From Zancudomyces culisetae (lineage: Eukaryota; Kickxellomycota; Harpellomycetes; Harpellales; Legeriomycetaceae), in NCBI GenBank assembly GCA_001969505.1, contig LSSK01000190.1, positions 1-64,000 of the forward strand: DNA of 64,000 bases, given 5' to 3'. Positions 1 through 13,305 of this stretch are shown piece by piece (positions within the stretch are counted from its first letter, which is position 1; each line of letters opens with the position of its first letter). A model generated the notes under the pieces. The model did not search any database, was not told where the DNA came from, and worked only from the letters and a program-made list of their open reading frames with translations. A program made the position numbers and the translations under genes.

Positions 1-3000
1 GTAGAAGAAGTACGGATGTAATCTTTGGTATTGTTATTGTTGAGACTTTGAGGAAGTGAAGGGGAGGAATACAGAGAGGATGAATATGGCTTCATAATAA
101 AAACGTCATTAGTGGTGCCATACGAAGAGGAACGAGATAACGAATGTTCAGGATTTCCAAGATTGGTGTTGTGGTTGGAATTAATATTGGAGGTGCTGCT
201 GGTTGAAGATAAGACAGAAGAAGCTGAGCTTAGATTAGAAACTATAGGAACAGTTAAATGATGTAATTGGGATTGTTGTTGAGATTGGAGTGTGGGTGTG
301 GGTGTGGGTGTGGGTGTGGATTGCTGTGGAGAAATAAAGGAGGATCTAGTAGACTGAGGTCGGGAATGAGGTTGAGACTCAGACTCAGAGTGAGAGTTGG
401 AGTTGGAATGAGGTTGAGAGTCGTAATCAGACTCAGTGTTTGAATCGGTAATAATAGGGAAAATAACATCGGTATTGGTAGAGGGTTTTGAAGAAGAATC
501 GTTTGAGGCAAGTATGTACATCATGGCAGAATTGGAAGCTGGATAATGAGAAGCACTGATAGATGAAGATAAAGCCTTTTCAGCTTCAAGCAAAGCATTG
601 ACAAAGAATCTGCGAGCGACAGAAGTTGGGTGTTGCAGAACCAGCGAAAAAGTTCGCAATGGAGGTGGAAACGGGTTTGTGGAAGCGACAATGGACGAGG
701 CAATAGACGCCGAAGCAGGAGTAGTGGTGGCGGAGTTTGAGGAGGGAGAGATGGATGCAACAGGGCTTGTGGACAAGGAAGAGTTGATCATGGTGGAAGG
801 ATTTGACAGGTTTGTTGTTGAGTTGCACGCAGATTTTGGAGGGTAAGCCGGGATGGAAATTGGAGAAAACAAGTCGGAACCGGATGAAGAAAGAAGGTTC
901 TGAGGATTCTGATGTGGATTATGTGAAGTGAGTTTGGTGACCTTGTAAACAGTCATTTCGATGGGGCTATTGGAAGTTTGCGAGCTACTCATCGACTTTT
1001 TGAGTGCCATTTCCCGACCCAACAGATTCTTTGGGCTCTCAAACGAGTCACGTGGTTTCTCAAATGACGAAGCAGCGTTATAACTCTGGATTTGGTTTGT
1101 CGGTGTGGAGCTAACCAGTGCAGCTGCAAGAGCATTTGATGATGAAAACGACGCCGACGCTGATATGGGCAGCGCAGGTTGTGCATGAGTATGGGTGTTT
1201 TGTTGTTGTTGTTGTTGCAATTGTGGCTGTGACTGCGATTGTGGAGAATCGCGAGTTACCAGTAGATTGGTGGCAGAAAGCGAGCGACGATAGTCAGCCT
1301 TTGCTGGGCGGCGATAGTGGTTGAGAGCCAATACAGTGATCAGGGTATCGGTTGATTCGCCGGCGTTTTGGATTTCAACTTGGTCAAGAGGAGCATAGCC
1401 ATAGAACGACCAGTTAGATTTTGTATACGAATGTGAGTGTGAATGAGTAGTCGAATGGGTTGTTGAATTAGAATTAATCCCAATAGACATAGAAATTGAT
1501 GACTTGGATGATAGAGCATATGATGTAGACGATGTTGTGGTTCGAGCAACCACCAACACATCATTGAACAGCACCAGTCGAATATCTGATTTGCTCAGCA
1601 AATCGTATCCAAAACTCTCGCATACCACACGCCGTGGAACACGCGCTGGAATCTGTGGACAGTCGTCTATAGAACGAAAGACCAGAGTCGCGCTTTGAGC
1701 ATCTTCCTGTCTGCGTCGTACTTCGTTAACCACTGCTGCTAGTGCCGTAACAAACTTAACTGCTCGACACTGTTCAATGTGATCAATATGTGTTGCTGGT
1801 GTGTGCCGCAAAATGTTTTTGAGAAGCAGGGTGTATCGCATCACTCGTTGTACCGGAAGCATCAACAAATCCTTTAATGATTGACGGCTGGTCCGTTTTT
1901 GTGACATGCATTCCTCTTCATATCGCAAATACGGCTTGTATTCCTCCAACTTTCGCAGATGCTCCATCGCTGATCCATAGTTCTGAACATACGCCACAAA
2001 ATCTTGCCAGCATCTCCCTGGTCCCTGAAACAATCCACCAACGCTTAGCCGGTCTGCTGCTACATCTCCTGTATACTTTGGATGCTCACACGCCATCACT
2101 GCCTTATCCAAATCCTTATAGAATTTTCGTGCATGTGCGTGTAGCTCATTGATGCCAAAAAATATCACCCGCGCAGACTGATACGGAATAATTGGCTTCG
2201 AAGTATTGGCCGATGCAAACACTGGCTCCATCCACACCTTTTTGATTATAAACAAATTATCCATAAAATTTTTCTCTGTAATCACCAGTTCTCGTGCTGC
2301 ATGCATCCGCATCGCTGCCGGTGTCTTTTTGCTTGCCATGTCCTGTGCTCGCTTACTCTGTCCTGTAGCCTCTTTTTTCTCTTGCTTCCGCTCGCCCTGC
2401 TGCGGCAATGAAAATAATGATGGCGATAAAGTGGCTATCCGTTTGGGAATTGGAATCGGTCCGTCAACTGTACCATCACTGCCACTTCTCATCCTGTCGT
2501 CTTTATTACTACTTGCTTCTCCTTCAACTTCTTGTTCTCCTTCATCTTTGTGTTCTGTCACTGTACTCTGTCCCTGCTGCTGCTCCTCTTCCTCTCCGTC
2601 ATCATCATTTCTAGTGAACCCTTCCTTATTCAACCCCAATAATTCTCCTGCATTTTTCTTTGTCTGTGTCTGTGTCTGCGTATTCTTTTCTCGTTCATCT
2701 TTTCCCTCCCCCTCAATACCTTCCCCTCGATCCTCTTCTTTACATACATCTTTTGCTTCCTCCTTTTCCTTCTCGCTCGACTCTAAATTTCTCACTTCAT
2801 CGCCACTTCCCACCTTTTTCAACTTTTGTCCCATCTTTTGTATATCCCTATGGTCTGGTTCTTTTCCTTTTCCTTTTCCGCCACCATATTCCCTTTCACC
2901 TATTTCCTCCTTTTCATACCTACTTTCGATTCCTTGCTCCATTCCTTCGCTTATTCTATCCAGTTTATCCTTCGATTCCATTATTTCACCCTCGTACTCT

Positions 3001-3764
3001 TCGCTAATACCCTTTTTCCATCCCCCTGCCGCTCTACTCTGCCTCTTGATTTGGTTTTCTAGTCGTACCAACAATCTTTCTGCCTCCAGCTGTTGCGCTC
3101 CGTCTCCTTTTCCTCCTACGCTTTGAAGTAGCTCTTCAAACTTCTCCTCGTTGGCTTTATCACCACCGTCATTGTTGTTTTCGTTACTACTGTTACTATT
3201 ACTGTTACTGTTATTATTACTGTTACCATTACCATTACCATTATTATTATTATTATTATTACTATAAATATCACTACTATTGCTGCTATCGTTGTTGATA
3301 GTACTATTGCTGTTTATACTTTTGCCACTATTGGCTTTGCTGCTATTGCTTATACAACCACCGTTACCTCCGTTCGCTCCCAACCCTGTCTCCGTTTTAA
3401 CTATCATCAAGAAATCCATGCTTCGTTGTTTAATATCTTCCATAAAATCCCAACTATCCTTAGTGTTGGATCGTTTTAGATCTGAATTCCTACCAAACAC
3501 TCTTGGCGTCGCCGATGCCGCCTTCTCTTCCTCTTCTATATGCTTTTGTTTTTTACCACCAATATCTGGTCGTCCTTTCACATCCACCTTCCGCCCCACA
3601 GTTTTTTGTCTGCTCAGCCCAGATGTAAACAGTTTGCCAAATGTTAACTTTGGTAAAAGTTGCTTTTCTATTGTATTCTGACCTCCTACTAACGCTTTTC
3701 TTTTCGCATCTTCCTCCTTCTCTTTCTCCGCTATTTTTGCCTCCTTTTTCGCTTTACTTCCCAT
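1..3764 (-). CDS. Rho guanine-nucleotide exchange factor (DH-PH), 3' end outside window
   Basis: A Dbl-family exchange factor that would load a Rho/Cdc42-type GTPase with GTP at the cell cortex. The frame starts at an ATG at 3764 and stays open to the left edge: at least 1254 codons in one exon, with no stop seen. Residues 1-485 are charged and low-complexity, with a poly-Asn tract. The DH domain spans about 488-690; it opens with ARELVITEKNF near 490 and has the conserved CR3 helix LLMLPVQRVMRYTLLLKN near 635. A PH-like fold follows: LVLFNDVLVVAR near 730, a strand near 785-815, then about 215 residues rich in Ser, Gln and Pro-Thr repeats, then a C-terminal helix near 1034-1060 (FSLVLQHPTSVARRFFVNAL). 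The PH domain therefore looks split by a disordered insert. The tail beyond 1060 is Ser/His/Gln-rich. The family call rests on the DH domain; the target GTPase is unknown. Confidence 0.88.
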   Translation of the reverse strand, partial: MGSKAKKEAKIAEKEKEEDAKRKALVGGQNTIEKQLLPKLTFGKLFTSGLSRQKTVGRKVDVKGRPDIGGKKQKHIEEEEKAASATPRVFGRNSDLKRSNTKDSWDFMEDIKQRSMDFLMIVKTETGLGANGGNGGCISNSSKANSGKSINSNSTINNDSSNSSDIYSNNNNNNNGNGNGNSNNNSNSNSNSSNENNNDGGDKANEEKFEELLQSVGGKGDGAQQLEAERLLVRLENQIKRQSRAAGGWKKGISEEYEGEIMESKDKLDRISEGMEQGIESRYEKEEIGEREYGGGKGKGKEPDHRDIQKMGQKLKKVGSGDEVRNLESSEKEKEEAKDVCKEEDRGEGIEGEGKDEREKNTQTQTQTKKNAGELLGLNKEGFTRNDDDGEEEEQQQGQSTVTEHKDEGEQEVEGEASSNKDDRMRSGSDGTVDGPIPIPKRIATLSPSLFSLPQQGERKQEKKEATGQSKRAQDMASKKTPAAMRMHAARELVITEKNFMDNLFIIKKVWMEPVFASANTSKPIIPYQSARVIFFGINELHAHARKFYKDLDKAVMACEHPKYTGDVAADRLSVGGLFQGPGRCWQDFVAYVQNYGSAMEHLRKLEEYKPYLRYEEECMSQKRTSRQSLKDLLMLPVQRVMRYTLLLKNILRHTPATHIDHIEQCRAVKFVTALAAVVNEVRRRQEDAQSATLVFRSIDDCPQIPARVPRRVVCESFGYDLLSKSDIRLVLFNDVLVVARTTTSSTSYALSSKSSISMSIGINSNSTTHSTTHSHSHSYTKSNWSFYGYAPLDQVEIQNAGESTDTLITVLALNHYRRPAKADYRRSLSATNLLVTRDSPQSQSQPQLQQQQQQNTHTHAQPALPISASASFSSSNALAAALVSSTPTNQIQSYNAASSFEKPRDSFESPKNLLGREMALKKSMSSSQTSNSPIEMTVYKVTKLTSHNPHQNPQNLLSSSGSDLFSPISIPAYPPKSACNSTTNLSNPSTMINSSLSTSPVASISPSSNSATTTPASASIASSIVASTNPFPPPLRTFSLVLQHPTSVARRFFVNALLEAEKALSSSISASHYPASNSAMMYILASNDSSSKPSTNTDVIFPIITDSNTESDYDSQPHSNSNSHSESESQPHSRPQSTRSSFISPQQSTPTPTPTPTLQSQQQSQLHHLTVPIVSNLSSASSVLSSTSSTSNINSNHNTNLGNPEHSLSRSSSYGTTNDVFIMKPYSSSLYSSPSLPQSLNNNNTKDYIRTSS
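290..319. repeat. GTGTGG hexamer repeat inside the Rho-GEF
   Basis: Five tandem GTGTGG units. On the minus strand they encode a short Pro-Thr repeat in the low-complexity tail of the Rho-GEF and keep the frame. Confidence 0.9.
3181..3262. repeat. ATT/GTT-type trinucleotide repeat encoding poly-Asn
   Basis: Imperfect trinucleotide run, with a pure core of ATT units near 3241-3259. On the minus strand it is read as AAT/AAC/AGT, an Asn/Ser-rich tract in the N-terminal region of the Rho-GEF. Confidence 0.85.
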
Positions 3765-6700
3765 CGCACTATGTTTCCCCATACTCTTCTCTGTGTTTCT
3801 TTTTATTTTTACCTCCAGCTTCAGTATATTTTTTTACTTCGACTGTTGTGTTTTTATTTAAATACGCCGACCTATCCTTTGTTCTTTACTAAAGTTGGTC
3901 TGTTATTAATTATCTAGCTCTTTGGTATAATATTCACTCATACACGCGCTATTTCTTGGTAAAGACCTTTTAGCTCTCTTCTTGTGATCCAAATACTTTC
4001 TTTACTGCAAATGTCAAAAAAAAAACCTGACTTTTTTCTCTTGCATCTCAGTTTGGGCATCAGTGTTGTTTCTACCTCGCTTCAAGCCACTATGAGAATA
4101 AACAACCAAACAATGAGTTTACACCGTTTTTTCCCACCCGGGGTTTCTCTATTTTTTTTCTAGATTTTGTGTTTTGTGACCTTTCTTTATCTATTTTTAT
4201 GCCAAGCGTCCTGAAATCACTTTACTGTTATCTTGTAACTTTGATATTCTTTTGCCTATGCTGTGAGTTAGTATTTTTAAATTCTATTTACATCCCCCTC
4301 CCCCTACTTCAAACATAAAATCACTTTTTGAAGCTGTGTTTTTGAAGATTTACTTATAAATCCAGATCCACTCTGAAATTATCTACGCTTTATGTTGCAT
4401 GTAGCTTTAATGCTTTTAGTTCTTGTATTTGCGCTTCTGTTGTTATCGCCACAAGTATGAATTGATTCGGAGTATATTCTGGTATTGAGCTTTCTATTTT
4501 AATAAAACCCATATAAAATTCAACCTTTTATTTTCTACTCTAGATAGTATTTTCATTAGTCTATTTCGAGGTTTGGTTTGGCAAAAAAAAAAAATTATAA
4601 AAAAATACTGCAAAGCTGCAAAAATTAACACCGAAATTGGTTTTATTGCTGTTTATTTTTTTTTCTTGCCTACAAAATATCCATTTGGCCCGAATTACAC
4701 CTCGATTTTTTTGTTTGTCAGCATTTGCTCTTTTAATGATATATCCAAAACCCGCTATAAAAAAAATTTTCAGAAACGTGGGTTTGCTAGATTACTAAAA
4801 ACGGAAAGTAATGCTGGATGGCTGTTTTTCTTCCATTTTCAAATTTACCTTTTCAATAAAGAAAGTACTTGATGTCATCCCCGATCCATTTTCATTTAAA
4901 TTGCTTTTTATTGTTCATTTCTCTTACCTTCCTTACTTCTCTCTCCCTATCCCCTTACAAGTACTTTTTTTTTTGATGCTCTTATCCACTCACAAATTCC
5001 CGCAAGAGCCTATGTTTGGCTACCCACAAAAATATTCAACTTTGTTTATTAACACCCGTTTTTAAGCAAAAAATAAACATTAAAAAATAAACAATGCAAA
5101 TGCATAAAGCAAACTCTCCACAAATCCTATGGCAAACCAGCCAAATTTGCCCGCCTCAATGTGAAATAAAATATTTGTCCTACTCTTTTTTCGATTGTAC
5201 TAATCAGTGAAAATTGTCATTTATTACCATTGCAATTTCACGAGAATTGGCAGCTATTACAAAAGATCATTTGTTAATTTTTGATTATTTGGACTTATTA
5301 ATAATCTTGATCCAATAGTTTTATTTTCGTTTCTTTCCCTATTATTCTTTTCAATCCAGTTTTTCAAATCCGCTTATTTATTAATATTGTTGGAAAATCT
5401 TTATAAACAAAAACATGAAAACTACACAAATGTTAATTTTTGTTGAAAAAGAAACCCACCTTAGCAAACCTAAATATCACCTGCTCAACGTTAATTCCAA
5501 ACCTCAGTCTTTTTTTTTGTTGCAATTTTGGTCTTTATTCTTTGTCTAGTCCAGTTGTTATACATTTGCTTAAGATTTTTTTGGGGAGGGCGGAGAGCCG
5601 TCGATCTGAATTATTTAACAGTACATGGAAATGCTGATATTTTTCAGATATCCTTCATTGTATCTTGCTGCAAGAATGATTCCAGGAGCCGACAAATATT
5701 TCAATCTGCACAGCCAAAATACATAGCTTCCTGTGGAATTATATATACATGACATTTTATAGTGCGTTTAAGATAAATTATTGCATAGACTGTGTTTTTT
5801 GAATAGACTGCCCCTTTATCACAACTACAACCACAACCAAAATCACAAGCATAATCACAATCACCGATATAGCATCACCATCAGCATCACCACAATTAAC
5901 ACTTACAACCATCTACTGGCTAAAAAAGAAAAACAACAATTTAAAAGTCACCACTTACAGAATTTTAGTACTAGCACTGATATTCGTGTCAGTTTTGACT
6001 CCTCTTTGTCATTAGCGTTAACCAGAAAGTTGACTTTTTCCCTATTATAAATGTATACCCAACAGACTCCCCCTCTCTCTCTTTCTTGGGCATAGGCTTT
6101 TCGCTCATTTCTTTTTTCATCGAATTATCACTCAACGCCATCCTCTACCCATAGGTATATTCCAGATGCGTGTTTGTGTAATAAACCCTTGTCACTCTCT
6201 AATACATCGTACAATTTTATTTTTAATCTTTTCAGTACACTACACTCAGTTCTCACACCCAGTCCCTTGAATCTATATATTTAAACCTGCTCACTATTTT
6301 CCCCAATAACTTGATCTGTATTTTTTCCCATATCACATGCCATGAATTAACAGCTTTACACCATTTGCTAAGCATGTTAATAATTCACAATGCTCAATTA
6401 CAAACACCGCTACCAAACTGGCTAACATCTACACTGCATATTTTCAAAACACACATTTCAACCTATATATTAACTTTTATGTTTCTCAAGATTGTGTTAT
6501 GTGACGATTGTAACCAAAATTGGCTATGTTTTTTTTTAGTAATTAACTAATGATCGTTGTTACACATCTCTTTTGACCTATAAGGGAATATTCTTTTTGT
6601 GCTCGCTCTTTTTTATTGTGATTAGCTAACTAACTAGACTGATTTTCATTTTCCGATTTCACATCATTTTGTAGTAGCTTAAATCAGGGGATAATCATCA

Positions 6701-7978
6701 CTTTCTCTACTTGCTTTTTTAGCACATCTTTTTTTTTGGCCAGATATTTAGCCTAGGCTAAAACCCGAGGTTGAATCGGTGCTTGGATCTGAACCCTAAC
6801 CTTAACATGCTGTTATTGTAATACTTCCTTTGGTACACGTACTCATCAAATGCTAAAAATAACCTCATTCGCTTCCCTTCGCTTCTTTGTCCAATACAAG
6901 TAATAAAATAACATTTTACTAGACCCATCTATCTGTGGGTAAGTAATGACACATCAAGCTCCGAAAATATACCCCTTTCTCGCTTACTTTTCTTACCACA
7001 ATTTTAGTCTTAACCTCGCAAAAGCCTTCTCTCCCACTCTCACTCCCCTATGACTATTTTTTTTCCTTATCTTATTTCAATAACAATGTTTTGTTCATCA
7101 AGCCTAGTAGTTAAAATGTGATCGAGTACTAGGGAACGTATATCCAATTCCTTTGTCATTTCACAACGATAGCTCAAAAAAAAAATCCCGCTCTAACACA
7201 TTCACTCTAAAACATAACAGTAGCCACCATTGTTTCATATATTTCGCTTAAGCTAGGCCGCGTGTTATTTTTTCTAAATACAATTTTTTTCACAGTAGTA
7301 ACACTAGTGTGTACCAATTTTCGTCTTGGCCTGTCACTTTGTAAATATTTAACATTTCAAAAGCCCCAACCAACATCTTATATTCTATCAACATTAATAC
7401 ATATATCCAATAGTAAATGAGCACAAACTGCTTATTCAAAATATAACTAATAGTAAGGTAAACCCCCCAAATGATTTACATGTATGTTCATCTAAGAGCA
7501 ATTGTCATTTAGGCTTGCCTTCGATCATTGGATTCTCTACTCTTATCATACCCCCATGTTTTCATGTGCTCCTTTTTATTTTTATTCGAAAATTACGATC
7601 GTACATACGTAAAAAAAATGATCGGCAGTATTTGGTTATGACGAACTGGGCCAGCAAAGTGAAGAAAATATGCAACTTTACAAGAATAGCCATCACACCT
7701 GTCCTCTAAAAGTGATTTGCTACACTACACCGACCCCCGCTATATTCTTGAACATTCATTATCATACTAACTTACTAACAGCCGCTGGCGATCACTCAAT
7801 GTTATTACTGTTCAGAAATCCCATATATATTTCCTTTGTTGTTTATTGATAATTACAGCACCAAATTCTCGTCAAAATAAACTAGCACAAAAATAACAAC
7901 AGCCTTTATAAATAGGATACACTCAAGACAATAATTAAAAAGAATAAAAGATATTCACTCCAGTATATTATACAAAAA
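3765..7978. other. Long intergenic region upstream of the Rho-GEF
   Basis: About 4.2 kb between the start of the Rho-GEF and the stop of the coiled-coil gene. It is very AT-rich with many poly-T runs. Short frames are present on both strands, but none shows a recognisable domain, protein-like composition or linkable exons. A CA-rich imperfect repeat lies at 5820-5900; its forward frame gives a His/Asn-rich peptide that I take to be repeat-driven. It may hold an extended promoter or a 5' leader for the Rho-GEF. I see no tRNA or snRNA in it. Confidence 0.6.
5820..5900. repeat. Imperfect ACA/ATC-rich simple repeat
   Basis: Degenerate short-period repeat of CACAA, ATCACA and CATCACC units in intergenic DNA. 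Confidence 0.7.
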
Positions 7979-9129
7979 TTAAAACAGAAATTTGTTTTGA
8001 GTGTACCACAGATCAATCAATATGGAGTTTATGTCACAATGCGCCTTTTTTATCAAACTTAAAAACCGCGCTTTTGAATAATCAGAAAATTCCCCAATAG
8101 AAATACAATCTATTGTACTGTCTGGTCCCAGAGTTAACTTTACTGAGGGTAATGAGCTAATTATATGCGAAGGCAGCTCAAAATCTATCAAATCATTGTG
8201 AATACAACATACCATTTCTCGTTTGCCGCTAGTACGTAAGTCCTTTGCAATACCACAGCTTTTGAGCCATTGGTTTTTTAACAACAGCTTTTCATAGTGC
8301 TCATTTATCTTTGTTTCAATCATCTTTGAGCTTTCGTTGCTTTGAAGATGTGATTTTTGCTTTTCATTATAGTCTCTTAATTGAAAAAGTATAGCTTCAG
8401 TTTCTTTAACTTTGTCTTGAATATCTGATATCTCTTTTTCTAGTTTTTCAATGCTTGCTTCAGTTTCACTAATAACAACGTCCCTTTCGTTATTTTCTTG
8501 AAGTACTATTTGGCATCTCTCCTGTGACGCACTCACAACATCTTGATCGTAATACCCAAGCGCTTTGTATTCTTCCTGTTTTCTTGTAAGATTATTATTA
8601 CTGGCCACCAGCTGTTCGGCTATCTGGTTGTATTTATTATTCTCTATAGTTACAAAAATGATACAAATTATTATGTTGTCTTATTTTTACATGTCTATCT
8701 ATTACTCTACCTAAAACCAATTCAGCATCCCAAAACCCCGAAAATAAGCACAATATAATTATTTTTTTCGAGATTCTTACCATCAGTAAGGTTATTTTCA
8801 GCAACAGAAATTTCGAGACAAAGCTCCTCGATTTCTTTATCGATTCCTTCGGCATAACCAGTCAACATTTCTCCACCCCCTTCCTCCTGCTCACCAAGTA
8901 AATACCTCAACATTCTTTCACTTTCGAGCTGTCTTTGGCTATACTCTTTAATTTCTCCCAGCATTTTTTTTAGGTATACCGTAAAAATGGCATCCAATTC
9001 GCTGTCATTAAAGTGCCGTCCTATACTATGTTCTATCCTTTTGTTGCTCTCGTTCGCATCTACTATGAAATCGTGAGCCGAGGAACTGGGAGTCATGTTT
9101 TCTGACACAGAATTGCTTTTGTAATTCAT
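7979..9129 (-). CDS. Coiled-coil protein with compact C-terminal domain, possibly kinetochore-related
   Basis: Two exons, 9129-8781 and 8643-7979. The intron is 137 nt, with donor GTAAGA and acceptor CTATAG, and restores the frame to give 337 residues. The first 50 residues are Ser/Asn-rich. About residues 50-230 are strongly helical and charged with heptad-like spacing, which predicts long coiled coils. The last 90 residues (from about NQWLKSCGIAKDL) alternate hydrophobic strands with turns and end in a helix, like the small RWD-type domains that cap several kinetochore coiled-coil proteins (Spc24/Spc25, KNL1, Sos7/Kre28 type). That resemblance is by shape only. I cannot name the family, and no catalytic motif is visible. 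The gene itself looks real, since the exon join is clean and the composition is protein-like. Confidence 0.75.
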
Positions 9130-9945
9130 TCTATCTCACCTATACTATATAAAAAAAGGCTGGAGAATATGCAAGTATCACTTAAACCATTTTTTGTGCA
9201 AAAGTGTTGTTGCAAAAGTTGTATTTACTTTCATTTCATTTTTTTTAAACGTTTCTCACAATTGGTTGTTTTTGTATTATTCAACTATAATTGGCCTAGC
9301 TAATTTAAAGTAAATAACACATAAATTTTTTTTTCACCTTGCTAGGATTTTTACCTTTACTCGTATGTTGAAGATTCCCTCTACAAAAACTGATGTAAGG
9401 CCAACGAGGCTAGTTAAACCTTCAATTAGATAGGGGTTTCTAACACAGCCGTATATCTGAAAGTTCAAATGCAAAAACTACTGATCTATACACCTGTCTC
9501 TTAAAGGTATTCATTATCGGTATTGCGAAATGGTTAAACTTGTATATGCAAGTTGCTTTTTTAATTATCTAGCACACTTATAATATTTGCCGAATTAGTT
9601 CTTTGAGGGAGGATATGTGAATAAAAGGAATATTGGATTCCATACATCTTCACAACAAGCCTTGGGAGTGGGTGTAGATGCGCTCATAAGCAAGTGTTAT
9701 TTGCAACCGTTAGAAAAAAAACCTGATGTTGAAAGACACCACATATTAATTACAATTGATCTTATATACATACCCTTTGAAAAGAAAGTGGGAGGTAAGA
9801 GTTTATGGTTGGCACAGACAAATGCGTCTAGAGGATGTATTTGACTATACTTCAATCCAGAACCATGTATATTTCGTTATTGTTGTTATAACATGTAAAT
9901 TCATACACATTTTTTAATGATATTTGTACATTATAGTTCCACAAT

Positions 9946-9973
9946 TATGTGGTATGTGGTATGTGGTATGTGG
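9946..9973. repeat. Four perfect copies of a TATGTGG heptamer
   Basis: The unit TATGTGG is repeated four times without a mismatch in intergenic DNA. Confidence 0.95.
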
Positions 9974-11658
9974 TTATGGTACAAACATAAAACGTTTCCT
10001 CCTTTCACTATCATAACGCTTATCTATTATGTGATATCACCTTTTTTTACGTCTAATATATAAAAAGGCGATTATTTTTTTCGGGTTGAATGTCCTTATC
10101 AATTGTATTTAGATTATGCTTTTTTTTTCACGACTTTTTCAGATCTTTCGGCTTTGAGCGAATGGGAGAGAAAGTTAGCAATATCTTGGCCAAATGATGG
10201 TGATATAAATTTTAAAATTTAGCCTTGAGAATTTATGATAATTTAGAACTAACACGCAATAGGTACAGATAATTTGAAATGGGCGGCTATTTTAAGGGGA
10301 AACCAAACCTTTACCACAACAATCGAGCTATAAAACACACTTATCAATGCTAATTAACACGTCAATTTTTATTCAATACTCATCACAGTAGTTAAATGTG
10401 TTGTATGGTGCGATATACGTGTAAATATAAAAGACCGTCTGGGTTTATTGAAATGTATGCGTTAAATGATTACAATGAAACAGCAAATAGTAGGCGATAA
10501 TATTGAGAAAACAGTACATGTTTCAAGTTCCCAACAAAACTGTTGGTGCCTGGTGTATCTTTTTAAAATGGACACAAAATACAGGCCAAACTTGAGGCAT
10601 AAAACCCTAAAACCCAAAAGCTTTGATTGCACATTTGACCACCAATTGCAGTCAATAAAAAGAAAAGAAAAGCAACCATGCCCATAAACACTTTTTTTTT
10701 GTTTATTCTAGCGGGATATCAGTTCATACTAAAACAGTACCACGCCTACTTTTTTTGCGCTCAGGCTGAGTGTACACCTTTAATACTCATAAGCATAAAT
10801 TTATTTATTTGTTTTTTTCAAGCCTCCAAAAGAGTGCATAGCCATACCCGCATCATTAACCTAATGCAGAGATCGCATGGTGGAGTATACTCCAAGATCG
10901 CGTAAAGTCTGGCTTTGAACTGGTTTTACTTGCCCTTAAAAAGCATAGTGCAGTTCATAGAGAAAGTAATTGTGCAAAAAAAAGCGCACTTCTAGCTAGC
11001 ATTTACCTGCTTCTATTTTTTACAAGCTCAGATATCAATATCATTTCCTCTTTCTCTTTCTCTTAAAACGATAAGAACGTGCAAATGCACACGGAGAACA
11101 TTCTTTAGAGGAAATTTTCGATGAATTGAGCTATCATCTATCATCTACGAGCCATCAAAATAAGCAGAATCTGTTTTCCCAATAAATATCACAACTAAAA
11201 AAGATACAATTCTCGTAAACGAGTTCTCTGTATATATATAAAATGCAGGTAGAAATCATACCAGACGTAGTTTATTTACTGAAAAGCAGCAGTTGCGAAT
11301 GAGGGTATGTTTTCTAACACTTTTCAACGGATGCAAATTATTACCCACTAATCAAAAAAAAAAACATAATGTGTGGACAAAGATACGCATTACAGCAACT
11401 ATAAATTGTCAGCTAAGAGGATTTTTGTACCAACACAACTGATGCATTAGCAGTTTCAAATCTGGAACTAGCTACTACCAGTGTACGTCAGCCTCCTTCA
11501 ACCCGCAATCAACTGGGTCGACTGCTTGTTTGTTGATTTTTTCTTCTATTTTCTTGGGGGTGTTTATGGAACTAAGGCAAAAGCTACAGCTGATTGTTGT
11601 TTACAACCGAACCATTCTAGAAAACTCTTGATATAAAATTGGGTTGGTGATAAAGCAT

Positions 11659-11682
11659 GGCTGGTTGGCTGGTTGGCTGGTT
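11659..11682. repeat. Three perfect copies of a GGCTGGTT octamer
   Basis: Tandem GGCTGGTT units about 560 bp upstream of the adenylate kinase start, in otherwise AT-rich DNA. Confidence 0.95.
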
Positions 11683-12242
11683 TGGATAATAGGCTATGTA
11701 AGGATGTTCTAAGATTCTCGAAATTTCCCCCTTTTTGTCAGTTTTTTTTTTCAGCGTTTTTAATCAAGAGGGGGTAGAGATAAAGAAATTTGAGGAACGA
11801 ATTATCGGCCAATTGTGATCAAGCATGAAATCAAAGTTGAAACCCGCCCGCGAATTGCCAAATGGGAATCAGATATGGCATTTTTTGAATCATTACAAAA
11901 TGTGATAATCAAGCACTTGGAGGGGATCCCGCCTTCGCATTGTTCCATCCAGGCACCTCTTGCAAAAAATTCGAAAAATTCGAAATAAAGCATCCGTTTA
12001 CTTACACTAATAGGCCGAATCAAAGTTATTAGTGGAAATGGTTTAGGGATTATAAGAAATTAATAAATAAACAACATACTCCTTTCACCTCACAGCCGCT
12101 TTTAATACCTAAAGTTCTCTGGTTCAAAAAAAATTTTCTAAAAGCATAAGAAAAAAAAACTTGGGTAATTCGAAGCGAATTTATCTAATCGAGAAGCACA
12201 GGCTTACTAGACGCAGTAATATACTAGACAAAACACTTCAAA

Positions 12243-13305
<1,063 letters not shown>

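Larger units (their letters stand above)
9130..12242. other. Divergent intergenic region, coiled-coil gene to adenylate kinase
   Basis: About 3.1 kb of AT-rich DNA between two divergently transcribed genes. Only short, featureless frames are present. It contains two clean tandem repeats, a 7-mer at 9946-9973 and an 8-mer at 11659-11682, and a TATATATATAAA stretch near 11233-11242. No RNA gene is recognised. Confidence 0.6.

Noticed and set aside
2206-3126. 306-codon forward frame rich in Ser, Phe and Leu
   Set aside because: It is the antisense shadow of the Rho-GEF coding sequence; its composition mirrors Glu/Lys/Gly codons on the other strand and it has no family features.
9946-9973. Short tandem array considered as a CRISPR-like or satellite locus
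   Set aside because: Units are contiguous heptamers without spacers; the window is eukaryotic and the array is a simple microsatellite.
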